The translations under genes were made by a program, and so were the position numbers. Shown here piece by piece: positions 23,138 through 25,574 of a stretch of 25,574 nucleotides of DNA (position 1 is its first letter; each line of letters begins with the position of its first letter). Origin of the DNA: Lachnospiraceae bacterium. Its GTDB lineage: Bacteria > Bacillota > Clostridia > Lachnospirales > Lachnospiraceae. The stretch is from assembly GCA_900757195.1 (NCBI GenBank), contig CAAEMZ010000003.1, positions 1 to 25,574 of the forward strand. The letters run 5' to 3'. The notes below the pieces were generated by a model. It made no database searches. It saw nothing but the letters and a program-made list of their open reading frames with translations, and had not been told where the DNA came from.

Positions 23138-23166
23138 TGTTGAGATTAAACTGACATTATTCCGAA
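23128..23166. repeat. Perfect 13-bp inverted repeat upstream of the HTH-AAA gene
   Basis: TTCGGAATAATGT (23,128-23,140) and ACATTATTCCGAA (23,154-23,166) are separated by 13 bp. No T tract follows, so it is not a terminator. A related half-site, TTCGATATAATG (23,181-23,192, 10 of 12 matches), overlaps the promoter spacer. Together they look like an operator, perhaps for the HTH domain of the downstream protein (inference). Confidence 0.6.
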
Positions 23167-23171
23167 AGAAC

Positions 23172-23200
23172 TTGACTTTGTTCGATATAATGGGTATAAT
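23172..23200 (+). promoter_or_regulatory. Promoter of the HTH-AAA-PD-(D/E)XK gene
   Basis: TTGACT (23,172-23,177), 17 bp, and a perfect TATAAT (23,195-23,200), 31 bp before the start codon. It begins 5 bp after the 13-bp inverted repeat. Confidence 0.85.
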
Positions 23201-23231
23201 AGGATTGAATTAATGTCGGGAGGTACCAATT

Positions 23232-25094
23232 ATGGCTGATACAATGTCTGTAAAAGAAGCTGCATTGCTGTGGAATATAAGTGAACGTCGCATTTCATAC
23301 CTTTGTAATCAGGGAAGAATTGCCGGAGCTAAAAAAACAGGACGCAGTTGGGCTATTCCGGCTAATGCCCAAAAGCCTGTTGATAATCGTATAAAAAGCG
23401 GCGCATATCAGAAAAAGAAGATGAAATCCGACCTTCCGTTGCCCGTAGGTGTGTCAGATTATTGTATTGCATCTAAAGAATACTATTATGTTGATAAAAC
23501 GATGTTTATCAAAGATTTTTTAGACGAAAGACCGATGGTATCGCTGTTTACCCGCCCCCGTCGTTTTGGTAAAACACTTAATATGGATATGCTGCGTACG
23601 TTTTTTGAGAAAACGGACGAGGATACTTCTGTTTATTTTCAAGATAAGCTGATTTGGAATCAGGGCGAAAAATATCGGAAATATCAGGGAAAATATCCTG
23701 TTATTTTCATTACCTTCAAAGATGTAAAAAAGGATACCTGGGATAAAACCCTAAATCATATTATTCAGATTATTACGAGTGAATACAAGCGTCACACTGA
23801 ACTTGCGAACAGCGAAAAAATTCTTGATAAAGATTATTATGATATGGTCATTGCCGGAACTACCGACAAGAATTTATTTGATTCTTCTCTGTACATGCTT
23901 TCAAAAATGCTGCACGAGCATTATGGTGTTGCGCCCGTGGTAATTATAGATGAATACGATACGCCGATTCAGCAGGGACATACGCTCGGCTTCTATGATG
24001 AAGTCATCCTGTTTATGCGAAACCTCTTTTCAGGGGTACTCAAGGATAATAAGCATTTGTCTTACGGATTCCTTACAGGCATTCTTCGAGTTGTAAAAGA
24101 AAGTATTTTCAGCGGTTTGAATAACTTGACAATTAACTCCATTCTTGATAATAAGTATAGCGAATATTTCGGTTTCACTCCCGATGAAGTAAGAGAAATG
24201 GCAGTTTATTATTCTGCGGAAGATAAGTATGACGAGCTTTGCAAATGGTATGACGGATACCGTTTCGGCAATTCGGAAATATTCAACCCGTGGTCTGTTA
24301 TCAACTATTTCAGAAACGATTGCCAGCCGAGAGCTTATTGGCAGGCAACCGGAAGTAACGAGATTATCGGCGAAGTTCTTTCCGGAATTGATGAGGAGAT
24401 TACTTTTAAGTTAAATAAATTGATACAGGGCGAAACGATTGTTTCCGCCATTGACACTGGAGTTATTTACCCTCAGGTTAAAAATAATCCATCTTCCGTT
24501 TTCAGTTTCCTGCTTGTTGCAGGTTATTTAAAATCTATGAAAAGCAGTATAGCAGTGGGCGGCGACTTTATGTGTGAAGTGGCTCTTCCCAATAAGGAAA
24601 TATCTTTTGTATATCGTAAAGAGATTCTTCAGAAATTGCAATACATTGTCCCGCAGTCATCAGTTATCTCTGTTCAGGAAGCTCTCTACTCAGCAGATTC
24701 CGATATGCTTAAAAAGAGTCTTGAAACTTTGCTTTTGCAATCTGCAAGTTGTTTCGATACCGTGGGCGAAAACTTTTATCACGGATTTATGCTTGGACTT
24801 TGTGCAGCTTTGGAACCATATAAGAGTACATCCAATAAAGGATCCGGGAAAGGTCGCTATGACATTCAGTTAAGACCGTTAGTTAAAAGTCTGCCCGGTA
24901 TTATTATCGAGTTGAAATCTGCGAAAAATTGTTTCGAAAAAGAACTGAAGGAGCTGTCAACAACCGCATTGAAGCAAATCAATGATAAGAAATATGATAC
25001 CGAATTGAAATCAGCAGGTATAAATAATATTGTTAAATACGGTGTCGCATTCAGCGGTAAAAATGTCGCTATTGTGAGCGAGAGTAACTATTAA
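23232..25094 (+). CDS. HTH-domain fusion to AAA-ATPase-like and PD-(D/E)XK nuclease-fold protein
   Basis: A 620-residue protein with three parts. Residues 1-48 form an excisionase/MerR-like helix-turn-helix (MSVKEAALLWNISERRISYLCNQGRI). Residues about 68-400 are the AAA-ATPase-like domain (PF09820 type) with a P-loop variant RPRRFGKT (108-115) and Walker B VVIIDEYD (236-243). WYDGYRFG and IFNPWSVINY are typical of the family. The C-terminal PD-(D/E)XK domain (PF08011 type) shows Asp544, then ELK with Glu560 and Lys562, and Gln582 in ALKQINDKKY. Such proteins are abundant and often multicopy in gut Firmicutes and Bacteroidetes; their role is unproven, with defence or mobile DNA functions suspected. 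GGGAGGT is 8 nt before ATG 23,232. The HTH fusion could bind the operator-like repeat upstream. Confidence 0.9.
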   Translation: MADTMSVKEAALLWNISERRISYLCNQGRIAGAKKTGRSWAIPANAQKPVDNRIKSGAYQKKKMKSDLPLPVGVSDYCIASKEYYYVDKTMFIKDFLDERPMVSLFTRPRRFGKTLNMDMLRTFFEKTDEDTSVYFQDKLIWNQGEKYRKYQGKYPVIFITFKDVKKDTWDKTLNHIIQIITSEYKRHTELANSEKILDKDYYDMVIAGTTDKNLFDSSLYMLSKMLHEHYGVAPVVIIDEYDTPIQQGHTLGFYDEVILFMRNLFSGVLKDNKHLSYGFLTGILRVVKESIFSGLNNLTINSILDNKYSEYFGFTPDEVREMAVYYSAEDKYDELCKWYDGYRFGNSEIFNPWSVINYFRNDCQPRAYWQATGSNEIIGEVLSGIDEEITFKLNKLIQGETIVSAIDTGVIYPQVKNNPSSVFSFLLVAGYLKSMKSSIAVGGDFMCEVALPNKEISFVYRKEILQKLQYIVPQSSVISVQEALYSADSDMLKKSLETLLLQSASCFDTVGENFYHGFMLGLCAALEPYKSTSNKGSGKGRYDIQLRPLVKSLPGIIIELKSAKNCFEKELKELSTTALKQINDKKYDTELKSAGINNIVKYGVAFSGKNVAIVSESNY

Positions 25095-25137
25095 GGCTTA
25101 TGTGTAATAGGATCTTTATACTTCTGAAAAATGATTT

Positions 25138-25332
25138 TTGATACAAAATTTAATAGGAAACACACAAAAAGACAATCAGAAATGGTTGTCTTTTTGTGTG
25201 GATGATGCGGAGATACTGGAATTGGCATCAAGAGTGCAAAAAAGTAATGTCTTGCACAATGCAAGTGCTCATTGCTTGTTATTGCGAAACATCATTGATA
25301 AAATCAGTATCAGAGAGGAGGAACTACTTTGA
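25138..25332 (+). CDS. Possible small protein upstream of the XRE regulator
   Basis: A 64-codon frame from TTG 25,138 has no clear ribosome site, and its first codons form one arm of a perfect hairpin. The later part (KWLSFCVDDAEILELASRVQKSNVLHNASAHCLLLRNIIDKISIREEEL) looks protein-like and helical. Its TGA overlaps the TTG start of the next gene (TTGA, 25,329-25,332), a pattern of translational coupling. It may be the end of a once longer gene or a genuine small partner of the regulator. I recognise no family. Confidence 0.35.
   Translation: MIQNLIGNTQKDNQKWLSFCVDDAEILELASRVQKSNVLHNASAHCLLLRNIIDKISIREEELL
25161..25200. terminator. Hairpin, possible bidirectional terminator
   Basis: CACACAAAAAGACAA (25,161-25,175) and TTGTCTTTTTGTGTG (25,186-25,200) form a perfect 15-bp stem with a 10-nt loop, 66 bp after the AAA gene stop. 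The A5/T5 run lies inside the stem, so either strand could end in a U-rich tract. There are few G-C pairs, so strength is doubtful. Confidence 0.5.
25222..25250 (+). promoter_or_regulatory. Possible promoter of the XRE regulator gene
   Basis: TTGGCA (25,222-25,227), 17 bp, TAATGT (25,245-25,250). It is followed directly by the palindrome CTTGCA-CAA-TGCAAG (25,251-25,265), which would be well placed as an autoregulatory operator. Both lie inside the uncertain small frame. Confidence 0.4.
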
Positions 25333-25574
25333 ACCAGGAACAAACGGATATTACAACAGGAAAGCAAATACGTCATCTGCGAATACAAGCAGGAATGACA
25401 CAGAAAGAACTGGCCGGAAAATTGAATGTTACCCGGCAGGCACTATCAAATTGGGAGCGGGACATCAATGAACCTGACTTGAATACGCTGCAAAAGATGT
25501 GCTTTTTGTTTGGCGTCCACATGGACGATTTTGCGAAGGAGGTAATAATAACAATGGAAACAAATATGGAAAAA
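25329..25574 (+). CDS. XRE/Cro-type HTH regulator, 3' end outside window
   Basis: DNA-binding regulator with a standard Cro/C1 helix-turn-helix. GKQIRHLRIQAGMTQKELAGKL and NVTRQALSNWERDINEPDLNTL cover helices 1-4; VTRQALSNWE is the recognition helix. GVHMDDFAKEV ends the domain. The start is TTG: AGGAGG at 25,316-25,321 is exactly 7 nt before TTG 25,329, and the next in-frame ATG would cut into the HTH. The frame is still open at the window edge after 82 codons, so what follows (perhaps a membrane or peptide-sensing domain) is unknown. It overlaps the small upstream frame by 4 bp. Confidence 0.85.
   Translation, partial: MNQEQTDITTGKQIRHLRIQAGMTQKELAGKLNVTRQALSNWERDINEPDLNTLQKMCFLFGVHMDDFAKEVIITMETNMEK

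Overview
The window comes from a low-to-middle GC Firmicute, most likely a clostridium of the Lachnospiraceae type. The signs are a SigH-like sporulation sigma factor, a groESL operon under a perfect CIRCE operator, a single-chain alpha2-type glycyl-tRNA synthetase, pyruvate phosphate dikinase, a DUF3783 protein, strong AGGAGG ribosome binding sites and many TTGnnn-17-TATAAT promoters. This assignment rests on gene content and protein style only; no database was searched.

Bases 1 to about 16,830 are core chromosome, all on the + strand. In order they hold the 3' end of a sigH-like gene, tRNA-Thr(GGT), a DUF3783 gene, glnS, groES-groEL, guaB, a membrane-anchored amidase, an M16C (PreP-like) metallopeptidase, era, recO, glyS and ppdK. 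Most transcription units have a readable promoter, terminator or both. The peptidase, era and recO genes are tightly packed and probably co-transcribed.

After the strong terminator that follows ppdK (16,773-16,825) the window becomes accessory DNA. First comes gene wreckage: the C-terminal end of a PIN-domain toxin, and a metK relic whose extreme N-terminus is joined in frame to its C-terminal domain. Then comes a regulatory module. Two tandem divergent sirtuins (- strand) face an Rrf2-type regulator (+ strand), and the two promoters share one palindrome whose arms are the two -35 boxes. A third, truncated sirtuin follows the regulator and is fused to a relic of an FtsX-type ABC permease.

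The most interesting unit is 20,468-22,917, a compact AT-rich operon with its own promoter. It encodes an MvdC/MvdD-like ATP-grasp ligase, a membrane protein of unknown family, and a 144-residue acidic peptide with six tandem copies of TxxTxxxExSDPDE. This is the layout of a graspetide (omega-ester/omega-amide peptide) cluster with a multi-core precursor: the ATP-grasp enzyme would join Thr/Ser/Lys side chains to Asp/Glu side chains in each repeat. The precursor lies last, and the cluster has no recognisable peptidase or ABC exporter.

The window ends with a TatD-like relic, a helix-turn-helix protein fused to an AAA-ATPase-like/PD-(D/E)XK protein behind an elaborate inverted repeat and a strong promoter, and the start of an XRE-family regulator gene. 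Together with the relics this looks like a recombination-prone or defence-type island next to conserved housekeeping genes.
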